Shown piece after piece: positions 29,107-40,200 of a stretch of DNA of 64,000 nucleotides. Numbering within the stretch: position 1 is the first letter of the stretch; every line of letters begins with the position of its first letter. The stretch is from Psoroptes ovis (Eukaryota > Arthropoda > Arachnida > Sarcoptiformes > Psoroptidae): positions 4,313,501-4,377,500 of the forward strand of contig PQWQ01000001.1 in NCBI GenBank assembly GCA_002943765.1. Reading direction: 5' to 3'. The position numbers and the translations under genes are program-made. The notes under the pieces are model-generated. The model was given only the letters and a program-made list of their open reading frames with translations, was not told the DNA's origin and did not search any database.

Positions 29107-29949
29107 ATGGGATGTTGTCCATCAAATAATACAGCCAACGAAAGCGATTGTGATAATAATAATATACGTAATCATTCATTGAAATCAAATCGAAATAAAT
29201 TCAATAAATCAATTGATAATAGTAATAATAATCAAGATGATACAAGAAGATTATTATCAAAATCAACCAAAAGTATCGATAATAGTAATAATAATAATAA
29301 TAATAATTTAAATGACAAAATCATTCCAATATGTATGCCAAAATTAATTTCAAACAATAATCTCAAAGCTCGAATACCGGCCATAAAAATTGATTATCGT
29401 AAATTGAAAGCCAAAATGGAACAAGAAGAAATTTTTCGTAAAGCAATTGCTAAAATTGGTTATTTAAGTAAAGTAAATGATGATGATAATGATGAATATT
29501 ATGATAATAATAATAACAACAATAATGATGATTTCAATATTAATAATGATTCGAAAAAATCATTGAAACAATATGATTCAAAATTTAGTTCATTCACATC
29601 ATCATCATCATCATCGGCAGTATCTTCAGCTGCATTATCATCTCCATCACCAGTATCTTCATCATTGTATTTTGATTCACAACGTTCATTACCACAAATG
29701 ATTAAAAGTGATTATCATTTGATTCATAGATCATTATCATCATCGATTGTGGCTAAATCAACATGTTCAATGCGTAGTAATATGAATAATGGTAAAAGTG
29801 ATGTGAAAAAATTGGACAAAATTAAATCTAATATATTAAATTATAATTCAATCATTCATAATGAAAATAATAATAACGATAATAACGACAATGACAACGA
29901 TTATGATGATATTGATGATAATAATAAAATTGATTCAAATTTCATTTAA
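29107..29949 (+). CDS. Unrecognised acidic/Asn-rich protein with dual-acylation N-terminus
   Basis: Single-exon frame of 280 residues. It starts MGCCPS, which fits the N-myristoylation pattern (Gly2, Ser6) with Cys3 and Cys4 available for palmitoylation, so a membrane-anchored peripheral protein is likely. Residues 90-122 (around IPAIKIDYRKLKAKMEQEEI) form the only well-ordered, basic, helix-prone segment and are probably the functional core. The rest is Asn/Asp/Ser low complexity, including a duplicated KSIDNSNNN and a Ser run near residue 165. There is no transmembrane segment. Its last 15 coding bases overlap the last 15 of TTI1 on the other strand. The start is chosen for the acylation signal. 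I do not recognise the family. Confidence 0.7.
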   Translation: MGCCPSNNTANESDCDNNNIRNHSLKSNRNKFNKSIDNSNNNQDDTRRLLSKSTKSIDNSNNNNNNNLNDKIIPICMPKLISNNNLKARIPAIKIDYRKLKAKMEQEEIFRKAIAKIGYLSKVNDDDNDEYYDNNNNNNNDDFNINNDSKKSLKQYDSKFSSFTSSSSSSAVSSAALSSPSPVSSSLYFDSQRSLPQMIKSDYHLIHRSLSSSIVAKSTCSMRSNMNNGKSDVKKLDKIKSNILNYNSIIHNENNNNDNNDNDNDYDDIDDNNKIDSNFI

Positions 29950-32900
29950 ATATTTCAAAAGCTCAATAAACATATTTTGACGATCATTATTATCATTCAA
30001 TTTGAAAAAATTGCTATATTTACGCAATATTTTATCAAAATTTTCATGCATTTTCGGAGAACAACATTTCATTTTCTCAGATTGAGACATTATCAAAGAT
30101 TTATCACCATTATTCATCATAAATTCTTTGAATATATGCATGAAATATTTTACCAAATAATAATCCAAATGATCACTAATTATTATCAATGAATTATATG
30201 AATTTTTTTGCAATATATCTGGAATACAATTAGTACAGGTGTATAGTAATAATAAAGGCACTAATTTGCATAAATCTTTTGAATTTAATCGTATATTTGT
30301 TATCAAATATCCGATTGATTGTAGTAATTCCAATTCTAAATAATAATCCAATGTTTTTGCTTCATCAAAATGATAATTATGATATTTACTGTAATAATTT
30401 ACACGTTTTTCATATTGTTTATGCAAGAAATTGATCAATGAAGGCAATATTTCTTTACTATTACGTTTTGATAGAAAATCACCACAAATACGATTTGCTA
30501 ACATCAAGCAATCGAATGCATTTTTAACAATGATTGGATGCTCTAATTCTAGTGACAATAATGTAATTAAAGAATCCCAAAATCGATGGACATAAGGCAA
30601 TAATATATCTTCATAATTTCGTAATAAATACATTGTATTTTTCGATAACTTGAGTATGTTTGATTTGATGAAAACATTTGGATTGTTCAACAGCATAGGA
30701 CATATGTGAAATATATTACCAACACGTGATTTAATGATAGGTGATTGCAATATTTTTTCATTTTTATTATCACAATTTTCATCTTTCAAAGAATTTTTAT
30801 TAATATTTTTAGCATAATTATTATTCTTGATACCAGAGAAAACTTGGTCACATTTCTCGACTTCATTGATTAATTCATCGACATTTTCATCGATATCATC
30901 ATTTGTAATAGCTCGATTACGATAAAATGACTGAATGTCTTCTAATTGTTCTTCATCATATAATAATTTAATCAAATCAACATATAATAACAATATTTCA
31001 ATCAATTTATTCAAATCATTATCATCAATATCATTTATTTGTAATGAATATAATTTAATTAAATCCAAAATTTGATCAATAAGACGATGAATGTAATCAA
31101 TTTTTAATTGCACTTGATCATTAAGGTTTTCTTTAGAATCAAAGTATTCAATTATTGATTTAATAACGATCAATAATGAATTTTGTACCATTTTCATCGA
31201 ATAATAATTATATTCAAATTGATATTCAATCATAGGTAATTGTGATTTTTTGCGATGATTTCGTTGTTGCACAAAACAATAATCAATATTAATTGTAAAT
31301 GTATTGAATATATAATCTAAATTTTCAATAATTATCCTATTGGATAATAGTTTAATATCTTTCGGATTTTGGTTTCGGAGTTCTGATTGTTTCGAAAAAT
31401 TTAGATGATTAGACATTATCATTAAACAATATTTTGCAACATCATTGACAATATTATATTTTTCTTGTTGAAAACCAATCGAATAAATGAGATCGAGAAA
31501 AAATGATTGAAAAAATTTTTGTCTCATATCTGTTGACGATGGTAATAAGGTATATAATAATGTGATACCATGTAATAACAAACAATGTTGATATAATTTT
31601 CTAACATTCAATGATAATAATGTATTATTTGGTTTGTTAACTTGATTTTTAGATGATGAACAAATTTTTAGTATATCATTCAGCGTAAGATATTGATTAT
31701 TTTCTTCAATTGATTTGATCATTTCATTCATTTGATCAGTTTCAATATAAATATCATCAATATGCAAATTTTTTGAATAAATGGAGAGAAATTCTTCAAA
31801 ATACATAATCAATTCATTTTTATAGTTAACTTCCGATAATTTTGATAGAAAAATATTGATGATTAATAAAACTGTAGGATCATGATCGGAATAATCTAAT
31901 AAGTACAAGAAATGATCTGATATAATTTGAAATGTTTGGAAATTGATGTTTAAGCATAAGTTTTCGATGAATTTTCGAAAATATCCAAATAATTTATCAT
32001 CTTTCAAATGTTTCAATGTTTTATTCAATTGAAGTATTTTGAATAATTTTTCAATTGACAAACTATCGTTGTATGTTGCATCATCATTGAAATCATTGTA
32101 TTCATATAACGATGAAGAAATGTGTTTACCAAAATTAAATTCACCAATATTGATCAATACTTGAAATAAATAATGATTGTGCTGATGAACTTTAAGATAG
32201 TCATACATTCCAGAATCACCGAATAAATTTATGTAGCCCATCAACATTTGGAATGATGATCGTAATTTAATATCAGTTATTAACATTGAATTTTCAGTAA
32301 TATTACGTATGAAATATGGCATTTGTTGCAAATTATCATAAAATTTTTGATGCAAAAAATCTTGATTTTTTATTAGAATTTTGTCGTGAAAATTTTTCAG
32401 GAATTTGATGCAGTATTTGTTGAATTTTTTCAATTTATCATCATTAACATTATGACCATAATATTCAATTGAAATAAATCCTGAGTAATTCAATGGTATT
32501 TGAATAAGAATCGATAATATTCGATGATTTAATAGTTTTTCATCACAATTAAAAAGTAAATTTTCGACAAGTTTAAATAGATGAATTTTAACTCTTATAT
32601 CTGGATGATTAATCAATATATGGATGATATTTGATAAAAATATTGACAATTTATCCATATAATCTTCATCTTTTAAGGTCAATTGCGAAAATTTTCCTGA
32701 TCTCTCAAAAAGAACCAAAAAACTTACGTTTATTAATTTAATCAACGAAAGAATTGTATCCGAACGTAATTTATGATAATCATTGTTGGAACATAAAGCC
32801 AATAATTTATCCAATTTTGATGTTATTCCAGGGAATACATATTTGAGCAATTTATTGATTTTTTCAAAAATATTTTCATCGTCGAAATTCAAAATACCAA

Positions 32901-33620
32901 GATCATAATGTGATAACTTTTCATCTGATAATATTCGCAAAAACATGATCAACAATAAATCAATTGATAATTTTTTCAATTTTTGATCCTCATCAATGTC
33001 TTCGATAATCAAAAGCAATCTTAAAATGATTGGAGGATATAGTATTTGGAATGCTTCATAATTTTCATCTTTTAATAAATAATCAACAAGTAATGATCGA
33101 TCACAATTATCGATTATGAAAATGGCACATTCAAGTAGCAGTTCGATGGTTTTATCACTGTAATTTGGACGATTTAGACCAGATTCAGATTTATCTTCGA
33201 ATTTATATTTTTGAAACAACACACCTAATGATCTAAAAGTTTTATCAAGAATATTATCATTAATTATCCTAATACGCTTTGATAATGTATAATGAATTTC
33301 GAGGCATTTTCGGACCAATGAATCATTACTAGTTTTATAAAATAGAAGAAATAAGATTGAAAAAGGAGCGATAAACTTTTGAATTATTACCTGAATCTAT
33401 TGTTTAGTTCAATTTTTGATAAATCAATATTAAGCATTGTTACATTGATCAAGTCAATTATTTTATCAGCGTTTATTCGAAAAAATTCAGATGGATGATC
33501 CGGATTTTTTATGAATTGATGCAAATTTTCAAGAGTACATGGATTAGGCTGCAATAAACATGATTTGGATAAAATTGCTAATAATATTTTCATCTTTTTT
33601 TCATCTGAATTTTGAGCCAT
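29935..33620 (-). CDS. Tti1: TELO2-interacting protein 1 (TTI1)
   Basis: Subunit of the TELO2-TTI1-TTI2 (TTT) cochaperone complex, which with HSP90 and R2TP stabilises PIKK kinases such as mTOR, ATM, ATR and DNA-PK. Exons 33620-33391 and 33328-29935, 1207 residues, one 62-base intron. The protein is almost all alpha-helical repeats (HEAT-like) with no low-complexity expansion beyond one Asn/Lys stretch. The assignment rests on the C-terminal third: the block around HRFWDSLITLL, the ICGDFL motif followed by a helix with LPSL, and the terminal LLKYLNEI, which parallels the end of vertebrate TTI1. Length is similar to the human protein (about 1090). The N-terminal half is divergent. The 3' end overlaps the convergent neighbour by 15 coding bases. 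Confidence 0.75.
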
Positions 33621-33734
33621 TTTGGATTGATTAATTAATAAAATATTTTTGAATTTTCAAATTTAAAAAAAAAACACAAATAGAAACCAAAAAATTTCGA
33701 AAACATTGGATTGCATATGGAAAAATAATACGTA

Positions 33735-33743
33735 GCGCCATCT
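33735..33743 (-). promoter_or_regulatory. AGATGGCGC motif upstream of TTI1 (CTCF/YY1-like)
   Basis: Read on the minus strand this is AGATGGCGC followed by TA, about 115 bases before the TTI1 start and after the NDUFB3 stop. It fits the insect CTCF core AGRKGGCGC and overlaps a YY1/Pho-type GCCAT. Related words occur at 86-94 and 18727-18735. This is a motif match only. Confidence 0.35.
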
Positions 33744-33832
33744 TTTGATTTGATTTTCAAATTGATTTAAATCTAAATTTTTTTTATTTAAAATTTTTAT
33801 TTGAATCTTTTCAATTAATTAAATAATACAAT

Positions 33833-34272
33833 TTAATGATGCTCATCATGATGATGACCACCACCATGATGACTATCTTTGTTATAAAATTTTTCATAAA
33901 TTGCAGTAGCTATCAATAATGGAATAGCATATTTCCAACCGTATGTTATTAAACTAGCAATACGCCATGCTTCAGTTCCCCATTCTTTACGACTGTAACG
34001 CCAAACTTCATTGCTGATGATTGGATATAAATCAATTAAAATATTCGAACAATCAAGAATGCTTACCGTAACCAATTAGATTTCAATCCTCGAGCAGCTA
34101 AACGTCTTTGAATTGTTTGCAATTCAGGTGCATCTTCGAGCTTATAGATTTTATAATCAGGAATATATGCACCTGGTGGAAGATGTAAACCAGGATTCGG
34201 TTTACGTAATGCTGATGGACCAGTCTCACTTAATGGGCCACCAAATATTCGATTGACAATATCACGTCCCAT
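33833..34272 (-). CDS. NDUFB3: NADH dehydrogenase 1 beta subcomplex subunit 3 (NDUFB3/B12)
   Basis: Accessory subunit of the membrane arm of mitochondrial respiratory complex I. Exons 34272-34067 and 34013-33833, 128 residues, one 53-base intron. The core DYKIYKLEDAPELQTIQRRL followed by AARGLKSNWLR and, across the intron, NEVWRY matches the family signature (human: [20 protein letters not shown], then NEAWRY). One transmembrane helix follows (around WKYAIPLLIATAIYEKF). The C-terminus is His-rich. It is longer than human NDUFB3 (98) because of an N-terminal extension with PNPGLHLPPGAYIP. It is head-to-head with MRPS23, and TTI1 starts only 212 bases downstream on the same strand. Confidence 0.93.
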
Positions 34273-34449
34273 TTTTTTTAACTAATTTAAAATTAAAAAC
34301 AAATACGAACACACAACCTGCTTGTCCTCTGTGTTTACATTTGAGATGGTACCGTTCATAAAGTACGACTCCAAATTTTAAATCACATGTGATTTAAATT
34401 GAAAAAAATTTGAATTTTAAAATTTCAAAATCAAATCTCAATCAAAAGA
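34273..34449. promoter_or_regulatory. Bidirectional promoter between NDUFB3 and MRPS23
   Basis: The two start codons lie 177 bases apart, pointing outward, and both genes encode mitochondrial proteins, so a shared promoter is likely. A perfect 22-bp palindrome occupies 34377-34398, with the E-box-type core CACATGTG flanked by ATTTAAA. No clear TATA box was seen in either direction. Co-regulation is inferred. Confidence 0.65.
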
Positions 34450-35090
34450 ATGGCTGGAAGTAGAGTGGAAAAATTGTCAACAATATTCAAGAGGTCAGTA
34501 TTTATTTTATCAATAAAAAAATCCGAATAAATATCGTATTAAATGTGATTTTATCGATTAAGATATACTGGTTTGATTAAATCTGGAGCAATATTAGAAG
34601 AAAATCGTCCGATTTGGTATGATGTTTACAAACATTTTCCACCATCAATTGAACCATTAGCTATAAGGCCTGAACCTCAGATCGATATTCAACAAATTTT
34701 CTATCCAGAAGATATTTTACGATCGTATGTGAATGTTTAGATTTTACAAATGATTGATTAACATCATTTATCATAATTTTAATTTTGTTTCATCTTTTTA
34801 TTTTGAAAAAAAGACGATTCTATCGAACATATGGAGATTATTCAGTGACGCATGATTTTATCACAACAAAACCATCCGAATTGAATGAAAAAACAATCGG
34901 TATTTGTGAATTATTCATACAAAAATATTTACAATTAGCCAAAACAAAAAGCGGTGATGATGGAATCGATTTGAATGATAAAGAATTATTTGATGAAACT
35001 GAAAAATTAATGGCAAGTGATTGCGGTGTACAATTACGAAGACCGAAATTGAATCGTGAAGTGGCCAATCGTACATATATTTCACCGTAG
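34450..35090 (+). CDS. mRpS23: Mitochondrial small ribosomal subunit protein mS23 (MRPS23)
   Basis: Component of the mitochondrial 28S ribosomal subunit. Exons 34450-34493, 34563-34724 and 34814-35090, in frame, 160 residues. The start MAGSRVEKLSTIFKR parallels the human MAGSRLETVGSIFSR, followed by IWYDVYKHFPP and FYRTYGDY, the conserved mS23 blocks. It ends earlier than human (190), lacking the variable tail. The intron positions are short and have clean GT/AG ends. AATAAA signals follow within about 130 bases (near 35219). Confidence 0.93.
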
Positions 35091-37201
35091 ATTAGAGGCA
35101 TTTGATTTGCCTATTTTTACCTTAGATACGACTGCTTATGTTTTTCATGTTATTTCCTTCTCATTATTCTAAGATTTTGATAAACAAAAGCGGTAAAATC
35201 TGATTTAGAAAAGATCAAAATAAATAAATAAATAATTGTAAAAAAAAAGAAATCAAAATTATCGATAATAAAACCATCAATCGATCGTATCTATGATCGG
35301 CAAAAGATTTTATTGATTTGATAATTGATTTTGAGCTTTTGTTTTTTTTTACCATTGTTTCCTTATACAATTCATTCGGAATGATTTTTATTTCGTTAGA
35401 TCAAATAAAAAATTATGTCAACAAATGTGAAATATTTGATTTTATGATTATTCATTTATTGATCTATCAATTGAAGAATAAACAATCTTTAAAATCAAAC
35501 AATAAACAATCATAAATGGATGTTTAATTATGGCATAGAATTATTGTTGTCAATGTCTCCAACAGTTATAATCAACAATACTCGCCGTGTGTTTGTATGT
35601 ATTTAAGATTTTTGTTTTGTTTTGTTTTGTTTTTTTACTTTGAATTTCTTAAGAAAAAATTAATATGCCGACATTTTTCTTTGGATTCAATATATTGCAT
35701 GCAGGAATCATAAAAAGAAGGAAATTTATTTATTTATAATTCAAACATATTGAACACCATCAATATTGACCATTTTTAGTGCTTTATTGCTGCTTGATTA
35801 CTTTGCTCGATCGATTGATTGGTCGATTGATTGATATATTAACAATTTCGTTTCGTTTTTTTTAGTTTTAGCAAATTTTTAACATTTATGTCCCGAATAT
35901 CTTTTTGTCAATATCGAATAATGAGAAACGAAACGAAAAAAACAAAGAATATCAACAAGTTCAATTGCATTTCTATGTATTTAATCATGCCTTTAAGCGA
36001 AAGCCTTTCATTTCATCGAAGATATTTCGGCCACATATTTGAATGTGTATTTTTCTGCGTAGATTAGCCATAATAATGGTGAAATTGTTTAAATGTTAAA
36101 CATTTTTTTTCTTTAATTCCAAGCAACGACTAACGAACGAACCAAGCAACCAACAAACATTCATCTTTAAGTCGGCTTTTTTTTCATTTCATTTCATTAT
36201 CATACAATTATCATTATCATTTGTCGGCAAATTGTGTATGTATGAATGCATTTGCTACGAATATATGCATTGAAATACAGCTGTTGCTGTTATTCGGTTG
36301 TTGTTGTTGTTGTTTATATCATCATGTCGGCAAAAATCATTTGACCAGAAAAAAGAACGAAAAAAAAAATATTTCAAAAAGCATTGAAAATGTCTTATTG
36401 ATCATCATACATACAAGCATACATACAACTCACTCCATGGCAATCATTGTTGTTGTTGTTGTTGCTGTTGTTGGTCATTGAATTTCGAAATGTATTTATG
36501 TGTGCAAAATATAATCATCATCAATGGTGAACATGAAAAGCGAAATAGTGAATATTTTACAACCCAACTAAAACATGTATGAATATGCATGGTAAAAGAA
36601 CTGGTCATCGTCTTTCGAACAATCGAATAGAAGAAGAGTGGTAGTTGGTTCGTTGAGAAATTCAAGAAATAACAGAGGATAGAAACCTGCAAACAGACAA
36701 CCAAATAATTACAATTATTGATGACGATCCTTGAAAAATTCAAAATTTGGCGGTGGTGGTGGTGGCCAAGGGTGGTATTCTTCATATATGAGTGTTGTTG
36801 TTGTTGTATATCGCAACCAATTTACACCATCTTCGTCGTTATTATTATCTATGATTTTTTGTTTTTTTGAAAAGGTAAAATGTGAAAATTCTCTCGTCGT
36901 TTTTATCATTCAACATGTTGATTGAATAACGAACACAACATTTGATTTGCAACAACAACAACAACATGTGAATGTATACGAATATAAATACATGATTCTA
37001 CATTCATATTTTATCTCATTTTGCTATTTGGTGAATGTCAGATGAACATATTTTCAATTTAAGAATTTTCAAATTTGTTCTTCGCCATCGATCATCTACC
37101 ATTCACCAATTTTTGATCTTGTGTAGCACTTGAAACATGTGACAACTTCATTTAAATTTGTTTGAATCAAAATTGTGTGAAAAATAGAACGAAAATTCAA
37201 A
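35091..37201. other. Intergenic and probable 5' region of the TNF receptor gene
   Basis: The 3' end of MRPS23 with poly(A)-type AATAAA repeats near 35219 is followed by A/T-rich spacer with GTT/CAA triplet repeats (36298-36315, 36446-36475, 36950-36965) and a GGT run near 36752-36765. I see no supported exon; untranslated exons of the downstream receptor could lie here. Confidence 0.55.
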
Positions 37202-40200
37202 ATGCATCAGCAAAAATTATCAGATCTGATGATAATATTATCATCATTTGTCATTACATTAACATTACAACAAAATATTGTCAATAATACACTTAATCAA
37301 AACATTAGAACTAATGATGAATCTGTTGTTGAGTTGAATCAAAGTATGCAACAAAAACAACCAGAAAATACAACATCAATACCGAAATGGTTCGTAAAAT
37401 TAGTTAATAATGATAATAACAATGATCATAATAATACTAATCACAGCAATAATACATCATCATTATTATCATCTGTATTAAATTCTATTAATCAACAACA
37501 AAAAACATTAAATTTAAATAATGTTATTGAAAAGAATTCAACATTATCATCATCGATTTTGATGAAAATAAATTCAACAACACCAACAACAACAATTACA
37601 TTGATTTCAAATCAATCAAATGAAACAATCAATGATTGTATTGATGGTAAACAATATTGGAATAAACGTACCGGTAAATGTAGTGATTGTTTAACCAAAT
37701 GTCCATCAAATGCAATCATCACACATCGTTGTAATCGAACAAAAAATATGGAATGTGTTTGCAAACAAGGCTGGTATATGTCAATATTGGATGGACAATG
37801 TAAACAATGTTCAGAATGTCCATCTGGTTATGGTAAGTTGTTCATTTTTCTTTCATTATTTTCATTTTCATTGAAGTTTAACATGTGTATCTTGGCAAAA
37901 TTTGAATTTTTCATGTCAAGATTTCTTTTCTTTGATAAATGAATGTACTAATAACAACAACAACAAAGACCTTGTATTGTTGCATTGCATCACATTTTAC
38001 CATGGTATTTTCCATGGTAAAATAGTAGGAAAACAATGATAGCTCATTGTTGGATTAAAATCAAGAGAAAAATTCACCAAAATTATCATAAATTTTGACC
38101 ATATTTCCATGCAAAGCCCATGTTTAATCGATATCATCATTTGCCGGCCGTGTAATGATCGATTCGGCGGGCTCAATCGATTTTTATTGGATTCGGCAAT
38201 CGGCAAAATATCATAAACTATTGAATTTTATTGTCATTTTCAATTCAAATCGCTTAGATTTTGTCCTTTTTTTATAAATTTTATGACACTGATATGCTGC
38301 TTAACACCCATACCTAATATAACATAACCTTATAAAACATGCTTAAAGGGTGACAATCACATTTATTCATTTTCATTTTCATTTCACTATTAAATGACAA
38401 TAATCAATTGTCAACAGATTTTACATTCAATTGCATTGTATACACACAATTGTATACAAGGACAATAGGTCAAAGGTTCCGATTGTTGTAAAATTTTAAA
38501 TGAAAAAATTCAATAAAAATGAAATCGATATTTTCATATCACCGAGAATTGATCATTGACTCGTCGTTATCATCTGTCACAAGTTGTGTATGGTCCAAGG
38601 TTTTTGCGAGTGTTGGTGCATGTGTTTGCATGTATTAGGGTTTATGGTGACCATATATCATTTACAATCAATCTCACAAACAAACAAACATTTGTTACAC
38701 ATTTTTTTTTTCATTGAAAAACATTTGATCTCATTTGTACTTAAAATCAAGAACACTGATCTTATTTTCAATTTTTATTCTCTTTGAAAGGTGTGTGGCG
38801 AACATGTAGGTGGTCTCGTAATACTGTCTGCCGTCAATGTCAACCGGGTACATTTTCGGGTGTTTCAGTTGGTACGCTTGGTTGCATTCCATGCACAAAG
38901 TGTGGTCCAAATCAAGGTTAGTTGATTTGTGATTAGTTTTTTTAATGGAAATTTTGATAATTGATTCAATTATTCATTTATCTCTCTTAAATTCAATTCA
39001 GAAATGATCTCAGGATGTGATGGTAACCGCGATACCGTATGTATTGGTGAGTATTATTTTTTTCAACTTTTAACCTTTTAAAATATAATTTAGACTTTGA
39101 ATTTGACAAATTTTAAATTTACAAAATTATCATTTTCTCATACTTTGATTGAAATCATAATTAAATTTTTATCTATTTTAATTATGATTAGCTCGACCAT
39201 TTTATTCGATTCACTTAAAATTCAATTCATTTGAAATTCATTCATTCGCAATGGTGTGAATAATGATAATGATAATGAATTAATAAAGTCACGAATTTTT
39301 TTTCATACCATTTTCATAATTAGTTTCATATATGAAAATGTGTAAGTGGATGCATTGATGATGCGAATCATCAAATGAATCGTTGAGGTTTTCGCATCGT
39401 TTGATGATTATTATCATCAAACGATGCGAAACATATATGCATTCATTGAAACACATATACACAGCAGGTAATTAATTGAAATACCGAATTGCAGATTTCA
39501 TATCTTTAGAAAATTTGTCAAATTGAATAGAAATAATGAAAATAGAAAATTCAATTATCAATTTAGATTTAATTGAATCAAAATTTTTTTTTGAATTAAT
39601 TCATTCAAAAAAAATTTTCAATCATTTTCATATTCACTTTCTCGAAGATAATGATGATAATTGTCAAATATCAAATGCAAAACACATGAAGTGTTTTTAT
39701 TTTATTTCTCAAAGATTTGCGAATAATCAATGCCGAAGCCGAATGAATGAATATCGTCATTATTAGCTTCCATAAGCATAATGTTTATCTCTTGTGACCA
39801 TTTGAGAAATTGGAAAAGGACTCTGACCATTCAATATGATGATTGAATGAATTTCTTCGATCGAATTGGAATTAGAGTGTTTGCTGAGCAACGAAAACAC
39901 TTCAAAAAAAAATTGTCGAACCTCACCTTTTATCTATCTTCTAATGATAATAATAATAATATATATCGATCATTATAAACATTATTATTATGGTCGGTCA
40001 AATTGATGATTGTCGATGATGATGATGATGATGCCGATGCTGCTTGTTGTTCATCATCATCGACAATCATCCATTCATTTATTCATTCAATCAATATAAT
40101 AATAATAATAATAATAATAATGCTAAGAATATGACCAATTCATGACCTTATCGACCTTTGTTGCGAAAAAAAAAACACCATAGAAAATTTCAAAAAAATT

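Noticed and set aside
36444..36785. 113-codon minus-strand frame between MRPS23 and TNFR
   Set aside because: Its C-terminal end is a CAA-repeat poly-Gln and the rest matches nothing; it is probably chance.
37202..37942. Reading the TNF receptor as a short secreted form ending at 37942
   Set aside because: The open frame past 37832 is intron read-through beyond a clean gtaagt donor, and the next exon continues the cysteine-rich domain in frame.
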